DNA of 64,000 bases from Petrolisthes cinctipes (lineage: Eukaryota; Arthropoda; Malacostraca; Decapoda; Porcellanidae), in contig JAWQEG010001234.1 in NCBI GenBank assembly GCA_033782935.1, positions 64,501-128,500 on the forward strand, given 5' to 3'. Positions 15,076 through 30,400 of the stretch are shown in pieces. Made by a program: the position numbers and the translations under genes. Position 1 is the stretch's first letter; each line of letters opens with the position of its first letter. The notes beneath the pieces are model-generated. The model saw only the letters and a program-made list of their open reading frames with translations. It had not been told where the DNA came from and did not search any database.

Positions 15076-15962
15076 ATGACATCCCCACACACAACACCCC
15101 ATTAATGACTTTATATTTACAGTCCAAGCACTGTAATGACACTTACACACCCACCATCCGATGAAAGACTGTTGATATTTACAGTCCAAGCACTGTATTG
15201 ACACCCACACACCCCATGAATGACTTTTGATATTTACAGTCCAAGCACTGTAATGACACCCACACACCCACCGCCCCATGAATGACTGTTAATATTTACA
15301 GTCCAAGCACTGTAATGACACCCACACAACCACCACCTCGAGAATGACTGACATTTACTGTCCAAGCACTGTAATGACACCCACACACCCACCACCCCAT
15401 GAATAACTTTATATTTACAGTTCAAGCACTGTAATGACACCCACACACCTACCACCCCATGAATGACTGTTGATATTTACAGTCTAAGCACTGTAATGAC
15501 ACCCACTAACCCATGAATGACTGTTGATATTTACAGTTAAAGCACTGTAATAGCACACACACACCCCATAAATGACATTATATTTACAGTCCAAGCACTT
15601 TAATGACACCCACCACCCCATTAATAATTGTTGATAATTACAGTCCAAGCACTGTAATGATACCAACACACCCACCACCCCATGAATGACTGTTGATATT
15701 TACAGTCCAAGCACTGAAATGACACTCCCACACCCAACACCCAATGAATGACTTTATATTTACACTCCAAGCACTGTAATGACACCCACACACCCAGCAC
15801 CCCATGAATGACTGTTGATATTTACAGTCCAAGCACTGTAATGACCAACACACACCCAACACCCTTCGAATGATTATTTATATTTACAGTCCAATCACAG
15901 TAATGACACCCACACACCCACCACCCTATGAAAGACTGTTGATATTTTCTGTCCAAGCACTG

Positions 15963-18900
15963 TAATGACACCCACTCACCCAATGAATGATTGTTGATAT
16001 TTACAGTCCAAGCACTGTAATGACACCCACACACCTACCACCCCATGCATAATTGTTGATATTTGCAGTCCAATCACAGTAATGACACCCACACACCCAC
16101 CACCCTATGAACGACTGTTGATATTTCCAGTCCAAGCACTGTAATGATGCCCACTCACCCACCAACCAATGAATGACAGTTGATATTTACCGTCCTAGCA
16201 AGGTAATGACTCACACACCTACCACCCCATGAATGACTGTTGATATTTACAGTCAAAGAACTGTAATTACACCTACACATTCACCACCCTATGAATGATT
16301 TGATATTTACAGTACAAGCACTGTAATGACATAAACACCCCATGAATGACTGTTGATATTTACAGTCCAAGCACTGTAATGACAATCACACACCCTCCAC
16401 CCCATGAAAGACTGTTGATATTTACAGTCCAAGCACTGTATTGACACCCACACACCCCATGAATGACTGTTGATATTTACAGTCTAATCACTGTTATGAC
16501 ACCCACACACCCACCACCCCATGAATTACTATTGATATTTACAGTCCAAGCACTGTAATGACATCCCCACACACAACACCCCATGAATGACTTTATATTT
16601 ACAGTCCAAGCACTGTAATGACATTTACACACCCACCACCCCATGAATGACTGTTGATATTTACAGTCCAAGCAATGTAATGACACCCACTCACCCAATG
16701 AATGATTGTTGATATTTACAGTCCAAGCACTGTAATGACACCCACACACCTACCACCCCATGCATAATTGTTGATATTTGCAGTCCAATCACAGTAATGA
16801 CACCCACACACCCACCACCCTATGAACGACTGTTGATATTTCCAGTCCAAGCACTGTAATGATGCCCACTCACCCACCACCCAATGAATGACAGTTGATA
16901 TTTACCATCCTAGCAAGGTAATGACTCACACACCTACCACCCCATGAATGACTGTTGATATTTACAGTCAAAGAACTGTAATTACACCTACACATTCACC
17001 ACCCTATGAATGATTTGATATTTACAGTACAAGCACTGTAATGACATAAACACCCCATGAATGACTGTTGATATTTACAGTCCAAGCACTGTAATGACAA
17101 TCACACACCCTCCACCCCATGAAAGACTGTTGATATTTACAGTCCAAGCACTGTATTGACACCCACACAAGCCATGAATGACTGTTGATATTTACAGTCT
17201 AATCACTGTTATGACACCCACACACCCACCACCCTATGAATGACTGTTGATATTTACAGTCCAAGCACTGTAATGACATCCCCACACACAACACCCCATG
17301 AATGACTTTATATTTACAGTCCAAGCACAGTAATGACACTTACACACCCACCACCCTATGAATGACTGTTGATATTTACAGTCCAAGCACTGTAATGACA
17401 CCCACCCACCTAATAAATGACTGTTGATATTTACAGTCCAAGCACTGTAATGACACCCACACACCTACCACCCCATGCATGATTGTTGATATTTACAGTC
17501 CAATCACAGTAATGACACCCACACACCCACCACCCTATGAATGAATGTTGATATTTACAGTCCAAGCACTGTAATGACATCCCCACACACAACACCCCAT
17601 GAATGACTTTATATTTACAGTCCAAGCACAGTAATGACACTTACACACCCACCACCCCATGAATGACTGTTGATATTTACAGTCCAAGCACTGTAATGAC
17701 ACCCACCCACCCAATGAATGACTGTTGATATTTACAGTCCAAGCTCTGTAATGACACCCACACACCTACCACCCCAAGCATGATTGTTGATATTTACAGT
17801 CCAATCACAGTAATGACACCCACACACCCACCACCCTATGAATGACTGTTGATATTTACAGTCCAAGCACTGTAATGACATCCCCACACACAACACCCTA
17901 TGAATGACTTTATATTTACAGTCCAAGCACTGTAATGACACTTACACACATACAACCTCATGAATGACTGTTGATATTTACAGTCCAAGCACTGTAATGA
18001 CACCCACTAACCCAATGAATGACTGTTGATATTTACAGTCCAAGCACTGTAATGACACCCACACACCTACAACCAAATGAATGACTGTTGATATTTACAG
18101 TCCAAGCACTGTAATGACATCCCCACACACAACACCTCATTAATGACTTTATATTTACAGTCCAAGCACTGTAATGACACTTACACACCCACCATCCGAT
18201 GAAAGACTGTTGATATTTACAGTCCAAGCACTGTATTGACACCCACACACCCCATGAATGACTTTTGATATTTACAGTCCAAGCACTGTAATGACACCCA
18301 CACACCCACCGCCCCATGAATGACTGTTAATATTTACAGTCCAAGCACTGTAATGACACCCACACAACCACCACCTCGAGAATGACTGACATTTACTGTC
18401 CAAGCACTGTAATGACACCCACACACCCACCACCCCATGAATAACTTTATATTTACAGTTCAAGCACTGTAATGACACCCACACACCTACCACCCCATGA
18501 ATGACTGTTGATATTTACAGTCTAAGCACTGTAATGACACCCACTAACCCATGAATGACTGTTGATATTTACAGTTAAAGCACTGTAATAGCACACACAC
18601 ACCCCATAAATGACATTATATTTACAGTTCAAGTACTTTAATGACACCCACCACCCCATTAATAATTGTTGATAATTACAGTCCAAGCACTGTAATGATA
18701 CCAACACACCCACCACCCCATGAATGACTGTTGATATTTACAGTCCAAGCACTAAAATGACACTCCCACACCCAACACCCAATGAATGACTTTATATTTA
18801 CACTCCAAGCACTGTAATGACACCCACACACCCAGCACCCCATGAATGACTGTTGATATTTACAGTCCAAGCACTGTAATGACCAACACACACCCAACAC

Positions 18901-19000
18901 CCTTCGAATGATTATTTATATTTACAGTCCAATCACAGTAATGACACCCACACACCCACCACCCTATGAAAGACTGTTGATATTTTCTGTCCAAGCACTG
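15963..19000 (+). repeat. 3,038-bp higher-order repeat, copy B
   Basis: Near-identical second copy. Differences seen include CACAAGCC near 17169 where copy A has CACACCCC, TCAAGTAC near 18630 for CCAAGCAC, and CACTAAAATG near 18752 for CACTGAAATG. The match ends around 19000, where GATGCCCAC replaces GACACCCAC. Its last ~120 bp (from 18881) are also the start of the 4.27-kb repeat. Confidence 0.9.
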
Positions 19001-22000
19001 TAATGATGCCCACTCACCCACCACCCCATGAATGACTTTTGATATTTACAATCCTAGCAAGGTAATGACTCACACACCTGCCACCCCATGAATGACTGTT
19101 AATATTTACAGTCCAAGCACCATAATGACACCCACACACCCACTACCACCTGATTGACTGTTGATATTTACAGTCCAAGCACTTTATTGACATACACACC
19201 CCATGAATGACTGTTGATATATACAGTCTAAGCACTGTTATGACACCCACACAACCACAACCCAATGAATGACTTGATATTTACAGTCCAAGCACTGTAA
19301 TAGTACCCACTCACCCCATGAATGACTGTTGATATTTATAGTCCAAGCACTGTAGTGACACAAACACCCCATGAATGACTGTTGATATTTACAGTCCAAG
19401 CACTGTAATGACACCCACACACCTACCACCCCAAGAATGACTATTGATATTTACAGTCCAAGCACTGTATTGACACCCACACACCCCAATAATAACTGTT
19501 GATATTTACAGTCTAAGCACTGTTATGACACCCACACACCCACAACCCCATTAATGACTGTTGATATTTACAGTCCAAGCACTGTAATGACACCCACTCA
19601 CCCAATGAATGACTGTTGATATTTACAGACCAAGCACTGTAATGACACCCACACACCCACCACCAACTGTATGATTGTTGATATTTACAGTCCAAGCACT
19701 GTAATGAACACCAGACACCCACCACCCCATGAATTACTGTTGATATTTACAGTCCAATCACTGTAATGACACCAACACACTCACAACCCCATAAATGCCT
19801 ATTGAAATTTATAATCCAAGCACTGTAATGACACCCACACACTTACCACCTCATGAATGACTGTTGATCTTTACAGTCCAAGCACTGTAATGACACACAC
19901 ACCCTATGAATGACTGTTGATATTTACAGTCCAAGCACTGTAATGACACACACACCCCATTAATTACTGTTGATATTTACAGTCCAAGCACTGTTATGAC
20001 ACACACACACTCACCACCCCATGAATGACTGTTGATATTTACAGTCCAAGCATTGTAATGACACCTCCACACCCACCACCTTATGAATGACTGTTGATAT
20101 TTACAGTTAGAGCACTGTAATGACACCCACACACCAACACCCCAGGAATTACTGTTGATATTTACAGTCCAAGCACTGTAATGACACCCACACACCCACC
20201 GCCCCATGAATGACTGTTGATATTTACAGTCCAAACACTGTAATGACATCCCCACACACAACACCCCATGAATGACTTTTTATTTACATTCCAAGCACTG
20301 TAATGACACGTACACACCCACCACCCCATGAATGACTGTTGATATTTACAGTCCAAGCACTGTAATGACACCCACTCACCCAATGAATGATTGTTGATAT
20401 TTACAGTCCAAGCACTGTAATGACACCCACACACCTACCACCCCGTGCATGATTGTTGATATTTACAGTCCAATCACAGTAATGACACCCACACACCCAC
20501 CACCCTATGAATGACTGTTGATATTTCCAGTCCAATCACTGTAATGATGCACACTCACCCACCACCCAATGAATGACAGTTGATGTTTACAGTCCTAGCA
20601 AGGTAATGACTCACACACCTACCACCCCATGAATGACTGTTGATATTTACAGTCAAAGCACTGTAATTACACCTACACATTCACCACCCCATGAATGATT
20701 TGATATTTACAGTACAAGCACTGTAATGACATAAACACCCCATGAATGACTATTGATATTTACAGTCCAAGCACTGTAATGACACCCACACACCCTCCAC
20801 CCCATGAATGACTGTTGATATTTACAGTCCAAGCACAGTAATGACACTTACACACCCAATGAATGACTGTTGATATTTACAGTCCAAGCACTGTAATGAC
20901 ACCCACTCACCCAATGAATGACTGTTGATATTTACAGTCCAAGCACTGTAATGACACCCACACACCTACCACCCCATGAATGACTGTTGATATTTACAGT
21001 CCAAGCACTGTAATGACATCCCCACACACAACACCCCATGAATGACTTTATATTTACAGTCCAAGCACTGTAATGACACTTACACACCCACCATCCCATG
21101 AAAAACTGTTGATATTTACAGTCCAAGCACTGTATTGACACCCCCACACCCCATGAATGACTGTTGATATTTACAGTCCAAACACTGTAATGACACCCAC
21201 ACACCCACGGCCCCATGAATGAATGTTAATATATACAGTCCAAGCAATGTAATGACACCCACACACCCACCACCTCGAGAATGACTGACATTTACAGTCC
21301 AAGCACTGTAATGACACTTTCACACCTACCACCCCATGCATGATTGTTGATATTTACAGTCCAATCACAGTAATGACACCCACACACCCACCACCCTATG
21401 AATGACTGTTGATATTTACAGTCCAAGCACTGTAATGACATCCCTACACACAACACCCCATGAATGACTTTATATTTACAGTCCAAGCACTGTAATGACA
21501 CTTACACACCCAACACCCCATGAATGACTGTTGATATTTACAGTCCAAGCACGGTAATGACACCCACTCACCCAATGAATGACTGTTGATATTTACAGTC
21601 CAAGCACTGTAATGACACCCACACACCTACCACCCCATGAATGACTGTTGATATTTACAGTCCAAGCACTGTAATGACATTCCCACACACAACACCCCAT
21701 GAATCACTTTATATTTACAGTCCAAGCACTGTAATGACAACCACACACCCACCACCCAATGAATGACTATTGATATTTACAGTCCAAGCACTGTAATGAC
21801 CCCCACACACCAAACACCCTACGAATGATTATTTATATTTATAGTCGAAACACTGTAATGACACCCACACACTCACCACCCCATGAATGACTGTTGATAT
21901 TTACAGTCCAAGCACTGTAGTGACACACACCTTATAAATGACTGTTGATATTTACAGTCCAAGCACTGTAATGACACCCACACATTCACCACTCCACGAA

Positions 22001-23146
22001 TGACTGTTGATATTTACAGTCCAAGCACTGTAATAACTCCCACACACCCCATGAATGACTGATGATATATACAGTCCAAGCACTGTAATGACACCCACAC
22101 ACCCACCATCCCACGCATGATTGTTGATATTTACAGTCCAATCACAGTAATGACACCCACACACCCACCACTCTATGAAATACTGTTGATATTTACAGTC
22201 CTAGATAGGTAATGACTCACACACCTACCACCCCATGAATGACTGTTAATATTTACAGTCCAAGCACCATAATGACACCCACACACCCACTACCACCTGA
22301 ATGACTGTTAATATTAACAGTCCAAGCACTTTATTGACACATACACACCCCATGAATGACTGTTGATATATACATTCTAAGCACTGTTATGACACCCACA
22401 CAACCACAACCCCATGAATGACTTGATATTTACAGTCCAAGCACTGTAATAATACCCACTCACCCCATGAATAACTGTTGATATTTACAGTCCAAGCACT
22501 GTAATGACACAAACAACCCATGAATGACTGTTGATATTTACAGTCCAAGCACTGTAATGACACCCACACACCCACCACCCCAAGAATGACTATTGATATT
22601 TACAGTCCAAGCCCTGTATTGACACCCACACACCCCATGAATAACAGTTGATATTTACAGTGTAAGCACTGTTATGACACCCACACACCTACAACCCCAT
22701 TAATGACTGTTGATATTTACAGTCCAAGCACTGTAATGACACCCACTCACCCAATGAATGACTGTTGATATTTACAGACCAAACACTGTAATGACACCCA
22801 CACACCCACCACCAACTGAATGATTGTTGATATTTACAGTCCAAGCACTGTAATGACAACCAGACACCCACCACCCCATGAATTACTGTTGATATTTACA
22901 GTCCAATCACTGTAATGACAACAACACACTCACAACCCCATGAATGCCTATTGACATTTATAATCCAAGCACTGTAATGACACCCACACACTTACCACCT
23001 TATGAATGACTGTTGATCTTTACAGTCCAAGCACTGTAATGACACACACACCCTATGAATGACTGTTAATATTTACAGTAAAAGCACTGTAATGACAAAC
23101 ACACCCCATTAATTACTGTTGATATTTACAGTCCAAGCACTGTAAT
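18881..23146 (+). repeat. 4,266-bp higher-order repeat, copy 1
   Basis: First of five near-identical tandem copies, each ~70 satellite units long. The start is placed at the distinctive GACCAACACACACCC unit, which recurs at 23147, 27464 and 35644. Copy 1 differs from copies 2-5 at several sites: AATAGTACC near 19311 (others AATAATACC), TTTACAGTCCAAACAC near 20228 (others TTTACAATCC), and ACCACCCCATG near 20328 (others ACCACCCAATG). It is therefore the outgroup among the five. Confidence 0.95.
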
Positions 23147-26100
23147 GACCAACACACACCCAACACCCTTCGAATGATTATTTATATTTACAGTCCAATC
23201 ACAGTAATGACACCCACACACCCACCACCCTATGAAAGACTGTTGATATTTTCTGTCCAAGCACTGTAATGATGCCCACTCACCCACCACCCCATGAATG
23301 ACTTTTGATATTTACAATCCTAGCAAGGTAATGACTCACACACCTGCCACCCCATGAATGACTGTTAATATTTACAGTCCAAGCACCATAATGACACCCA
23401 CACACCCACTACCACCTGATTGACTGTTGATATTTACAGTCCAAGCACTTTATTGACATACACACCCCATGAATGACTGTTGATATATACAGTCTAAGCA
23501 CTGTTATGACACCCACACAACCACAACCCAATGAATGACTTGATATTTACAGTCCAAGCACTGTAATAATACCCACTCACCCCATGAATGACTGTTGATA
23601 TTTATAGTCCAAGCACTGTAGTGACACAAACACCCCATGAATGACTGTTGATATTTACAGTCCAAGCACTGTAATGACACCCACACACCTACCACCCCAA
23701 GAATGACTATTGATATTTACAGTCCAAGCACTGTATTGACACCCACACACCCCAATAATAACTGTTGATATTTACAGTCTAAGCACTGTTATGACACCCA
23801 CACACCCACAACCCCATTAATGACTGTTGATATTTACAGTCCAAGCACTGTAATGACACCCACTCACCCAATGAATGACTGTTGATATTTACAGACAAAG
23901 CACTGTAATGACACCCACACACCCACCACCAACTGTATGATTGTTGATATTTACAGTCCAAGCACTGTAATGAACACCAGACACCCACCACCCCATGAAT
24001 TACTGTTGATATTTACAGTCCAATCACTGTAATGACACCAACACACTCACAACCCCATAAATGCCTATTGAAATTTATAATCCAAGCACTGTAATGACAC
24101 CCACACACTTACCACCTCATGAATGACTGTTGATCTTTACAGTCCAAGCACTGTAATGACACACACACCCTATGAATGACTGTTGATATTTACAGTCCAA
24201 GCACTGTAATGACACACACACCCCATTAATTACTGTTGATATTTACAGTCCAAGCACTGTTATGACACACACACACTCACCACCCCATGAATGACTGTTG
24301 ATATTTACAGTCCAAGCATTGTAATGACACCTCCACACCCACCACCTTATGAATGACTGTTGATATTTACAGTTAGAGCACTGTAATGACACCCACACAC
24401 CAACACCCCAGGAATTACTGTTGATATTTACAGTCCAAGCACTGTAATGACACCCACACACCCACCGCCCCATGAATGACTGTTGATATTTACAATCCAA
24501 ACACTGTAATGACATCCCCACACACAACACCCCATGAATGACTTTTTATTTACATTCCAAGCACTGTAATGACACGTACACACCCACCACCCAATGAATG
24601 ACTGTTGATATTTACAGTCCAAGCACTGTAATGACACCCACTCACCCAATGAATGATTGTTGATATTTACAGTCCAAGCACTGTAATGACACCCACACAC
24701 CTACCACCCCATGCATGATTGTTGATATTTACAGTCCAATCACAGTAATGACACCCACACACCCACCACCCTATGAATGACTGTTGATATTTCCAGTCCA
24801 AGCACTGTAATGATGCACACTCACCCACCACCCAATGAATGACAGTTGATGTTTACAGTCCTAGCAAGGTAATGACTCACACACCTACCACCCCATGAAT
24901 GACTGTTGATATTTACAGTCAAAGCACTGTAATTACACCTACACATTCACCACCCCATGAATGATTTGATATTTACAGTACAAGCACTGTAATGACATAA
25001 ACACCCCATGAATGACTATTGATATTTACAGTCCAAGCACTGTAATGACACCCACACACCCTCCACCCCATGAATGACTGTTGATATTTACAGTCCAAGC
25101 ACAGTAATGACACTTACACACCCAATGAATGACTGTTGATATTTACAGTCCAAGCACTGTAATGACACCCACTCACCCAATGAATGACTGTTGATATTTA
25201 CAGTCCAAGCACTGTAATGACACCCACACACCTACCACCCCATGAATGACTGTTGATATTTACAGTCCAAGCACTGTAATGACATCCCCACACACAACAC
25301 CCCATGAATGACTTTATATTTACAGTCCAAGCACTGTAATGACACTTACACACCCACCATCCCATGAAAAACTGTTGATATTTACAGTCCAAGCACTGTA
25401 TTGACACCCCCACACCCCATGAATGACTGTTGATATTTACAGTCCAAACACTGTAATGACACCCACACACCCACGGCCCCATGAATGAATGTTAATATAT
25501 ACAGTCCAAGCAATGTAATGACACCCACACACCCACCACCTCGAGAATGACTGACATTTACAGTCCAAGCACTGTAATGACACTTTCACACCTACCACCC
25601 CATGCATGATTGTTGATATTTACAGTCCAATCACAGTAATGACACCCACACACCCACCACCCTATGAATGACTGTTGATATTTACAGTCCAAGCACTGTA
25701 ATGACATCCCTACACACAACACCCCATGAATGACTTTATATTTACAGTCCAAGCACTGTAATGACACTTACACACCCAACACCCCATGAATGACTGTTGA
25801 TATTTACAGTCCAAGCACGGTAATGACACCCACTCACCCAATGAATGACTGTTGATATTTACAGTCCAAGCACTGTAATGACACCCACACACCTACCACC
25901 CCATGAATGACTGTTGATATTTACAGTCCAAGCACTGTAATGACATTCCCACACACAACACCCCATGAATCACTTTATATTTACAGTCCAAGCACTGTAA
26001 TGACAACCACACACCCACCACCCAATGAATGACTATTGATATTTACAGTCCAAGCACTGTAATGACCCCCACACACCAAACACCCTACGAATGATTATTT

Positions 26101-27463
26101 ATATTTATAGTCGAAACACTGTAATGACACCCACACACTCACCACCCCATGAATGACTGTTGATATTTACAGTCCAAGCACTGTAGTGACACACACCTTA
26201 TAAATGACTGTTGATATTTACAGTCCAAGCACTGTAGTGACACACACCTTATAAATGACTGTTGATATTTACAGTCCAAGCACTGTAATGACACCCACAC
26301 ATTCACCACCCCACGAATGACTGTTGATATTTACAGTCCAAGCACTGTAATAACTCCCACACACCCCATGAATGACTGATGATATATACAGTCCAAGCAC
26401 TGTAATGACACCCACACACCCACCATCCCACGCATGATTGTTGATATTTACAGTCCAATCACAGTAATGACACCCACACACCCACCACTCTATGAAATAC
26501 TGTTGATATTTACAGTCCTAGATAGGTAATGACTCACACACCTACCACCCCATGAATGACTGTTAATATTTACAGTCCAAGCACCATAATGACACCCACA
26601 CACCCACTACCACCTGAATGACTGTTAATATTAACAGTCCAAGCACTTTATTGACACATACACACCCCATGAATGACTGTTGATATATACATTCTAAGCA
26701 CTGTTATGACACCCACACAACCACAACCCCATGAATGACTTGATATTTACAGTCCAAGCACTGTAATAATACCCACTCACCCCATGAATAACTGTTGATA
26801 TTTACAGTCCAAGCACTGTAATGACACAAACAACCCATGAATGACTGTTGATATTTACAGTCCAAGCACTGTAATGACACCCACACACCCACCACCCCAA
26901 GAATGACTATTGATATTTACAGTCCAAGCCCTGTATTGACACCCACACACCCCATGAATAACAGTTGATATTTACAGTCTAAGCACTGTTATGACACCCA
27001 CACACCTACAACCCCATTAATGACTGTTGATATTTACAGTCCAAGCACTGTAATGACACCCACTCACCCAATGAATGACTGTTGATATTTACAGACCAAA
27101 CACTGTAATGACACCCACACACCCACCACCAACTGAATGATTGTTGATATTTACAGTCCAAGCACTGTAATGACAACCAGACACCCACCACCCCATGAAT
27201 TACTGTTGATATTTACAGTCCAATCACTGTAATGACAACAACACACTCACAACCCCATGAATGCCTATTGACATTTATAATCCAAGCACTGTAATGACAC
27301 CCACACACTTACCACCTTATGAATGACTGTTGATCTTTACAGTCCAAGCACTGTAATGACACACACACCCTATGAATGACTGTTAATATTTACAGTAAAA
27401 GCACTGTAATGACAAACACACCCCATTAATTACTGTTGATATTTACAGTCCAAGCACTGTAAT
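23147..27463 (+). repeat. 4.27-kb higher-order repeat, copy 2 (4,317 bp)
   Basis: As copy 1, but 51 bp longer because one short unit is doubled near 26179-26280. A private substitution is ACAGACAAAGC near 23893, where the other copies have ACAGACCAAGC. Confidence 0.95.
26179..26280 (+). repeat. 51-bp single-unit duplication private to copy 2
   Basis: The short unit with TGTAGTGACACACACC followed by TTATAAATGAC occurs twice in a row here and only once at the equivalent place in the other four copies (for example near 21916 and 30500). The extra 51 bp exactly explain the greater length of copy 2. Limits within the repeated unit are arbitrary. Confidence 0.93.
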
Positions 27464-30400
27464 GACCAACACACACCCAACACCCTTCGAATGATTATTT
27501 ATATTTACAGTCCAATCACAGTAATGACACCCACACACCCACCACCCTATGAAAGACTGTTGATATTTTCTGTCCAAGCACTGTAATGATGCCCACTCAC
27601 CCACCACCCCATGAATGACTTTTGATATTTACAATCCTAGCAAGGTAATGACTCACACACCTGCCACCCCATGAATGACTGTTAATATTTACAGTCCAAG
27701 CACCATAATGACACCCACACACCCACTACCACCTGATTGACTGTTGATATTTACAGTCCAAGCACTTTATTGACATACACACCCCATGAATGACTGTTGA
27801 TATATACAGTCTAAGCACTGTTATGACACCCACACAACCACAACCCAATGAATGACTTGATATTTACAGTCCAAGCACTGTAATAATACCCACTCACCCC
27901 ATGAATGACTGTTGATATTTATAGTCCAAGCACTGTAGTGACACAAACACCCCATGAATGACTGTTGATATTTACAGTCCAAGCACTGTAATGACACCCA
28001 CACACCTACCACCCCAAGAATGACTATTGATATTTACAGTCCAAGCACTGTATTGACACCCACACACCCCAATAATAACTGTTGATATTTACAGTCTAAG
28101 CACTGTTATGACACCCACACACCCACAACCCCATTAATGACTGTTGATATTTACAGTCCAAGCACTGTAATGACACCCACTCACCCAATGAATGACTGTT
28201 GATATTTACAGACCAAGCACTGTAATGACACCCACACACCCACCACCAACTGTATGATTGTTGATATTTACAGTCCAAGCACTGTAATGAACACCAGACA
28301 CCCACCACCCCATGAATTACTGTTGATATTTACAGTCCAATCACTGTAATGACACCAACACACTCACAACCCCATAAATGCCTATTGAAATTTATAATCC
28401 AAGCACTGTAATGACACCCACACACTTACCACCTCATGAATGACTGTTGATCTTTACAGTCCAAGCACTGTAATGACACACACACCCTATGAATGACTGT
28501 TGATATTTACAGTCCAAGCACTGTAATGACACACACACCCCATTAATTACTGTTGATATTTACAGTCCAAGCACTGTTATGACACACACACACTCACCAC
28601 CCCATGAATGACTGTTGATATTTACAGTCCAAGCATTGTAATGACACCTCCACACCCACCACCTTATGAATGACTGTTGATATTTACAGTTAGAGCACTG
28701 TAATGACACCCACACACCAACACCCCAGGAATTACTGTTGATATTTACAGTCCAAGCACTGTAATGACACCCACACACCCACCGCCCCATGAATGACTGT
28801 TGATATTTACAATCCAAACACTGTAATGACATCCCCACACACAACACCCCATGAATGACTTTTTATTTACATTCCAAGCACTGTAATGACACGTACACAC
28901 CCACCACCCAATGAATGACTGTTGATATTTACAGTCCAAGCACTGTAATGACACCCACTCACCCAATGAATGATTGTTGATATTTACAGTCCAAGCACTG
29001 TAATGACACCCACACACCTACCACCCCATGCATGATTGTTGATATTTACAGTCCAATCACAGTAATGACACCCACACACCCACCACCCTATGAATGACTG
29101 TTGATATTTCCAGTCCAAGCACTGTAATGATGCACACTCACCCACCACCCAATGAATGACAGTTGATGTTTACAGTCCTAGCAAGGTAATGACTCACACA
29201 CCTACCACCCCATGAATGACTGTTGATATTTACAGTCAAAGCACTGTAATTACACCTACACATTCACCACCCCATGAATGATTTGATATTTACAGTACAA
29301 GCACTGTAATGACATAAACACCCCATGAATGACTATTGATATTTACAGTCCAAGCACTGTAATGACACCCACACACCCTCCACCCCATGAATGACTGTTG
29401 ATATTTACAGTCCAAGCACAGTAATGACACTTACACACCCAATGAATGACTGTTGATATTTACAGTCCAAGCACTGTAATGACACCCACTCACCCAATGA
29501 ATGACTGTTGATATTTACAGTCCAAGCACTGTAATGACACCCACACACCTACCACCCCATGAATGACTGTTGATATTTACAGTCCAAGCACTGTAATGAC
29601 ATCCCCACACACAACACCCCATGAATGACTTTATATTTACAGTCCAAGCACTGTAATGACACTTACACACCCACCATCCCATGAAAAACTGTTGATATTT
29701 ACAGTCCAAGCACTGTATTGACACCCCCACACCCCATGAATGACTGTTGATATTTACAGTCCAAACACTGTAATGACACCCACACACCCACGGCCCCATG
29801 AATGAATGTTAATATATACAGTCCAAGCAATGTAATGACACCCACACACCCACCACCTCGAGAATGACTGACATTTACAGTCCAAGCACTGTAATGACAC
29901 TTTCACACCTACCACCCCATGCATGATTGTTGATATTTACAGTCCAATCACAGTAATGACACCCACACACCCACCACCCTATGAATGACTGTTGATATTT
30001 ACAGTCCAAGCACTGTAATGACATCCCTACACACAACACCCCATGAATGACTTTATATTTACAGTCCAAGCACTGTAATGACACTTACACACCCAACACC
30101 CCATGAATGACTGTTGATATTTACAGTCCAAGCACGGTAATGACACCCACTCACCCAATGAATGACTGTTGATATTTACAGTCCAAGCACTGTAATGACA
30201 CCCACACACCTACCACCCCATGAATGACTGTTGATATTTACAGTCCAAGCACTGTAATGACATTCCCACACACAACACCCCATGAATCACTTTATATTTA
30301 CAGTCCAAGCACTGTAATGACAACCACACACCCACCACCCAATGAATGACTATTGATATTTACAGTCCAAGCACTGTAATGACCCCCACACACCAAACAC

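Larger units (their letters stand above)
12925..15962 (+). repeat. 3,038-bp higher-order repeat, copy A
   Basis: Every marker in this stretch recurs exactly 3,038 bp downstream. Examples are the TTTGCAGTCC unit, the 301-bp triplet, the unit with CACCTCGAG, and the unit with GACCAACACAC at 15843. The left limit lies where the sequence before 12925 (TTTACAG) differs from that before 15963 (TTTTCTG). It includes most of the first 715-bp block and all of the second, so the hierarchy is unit, then 301 or 715 bp, then 3,038 bp. Confidence 0.9.
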
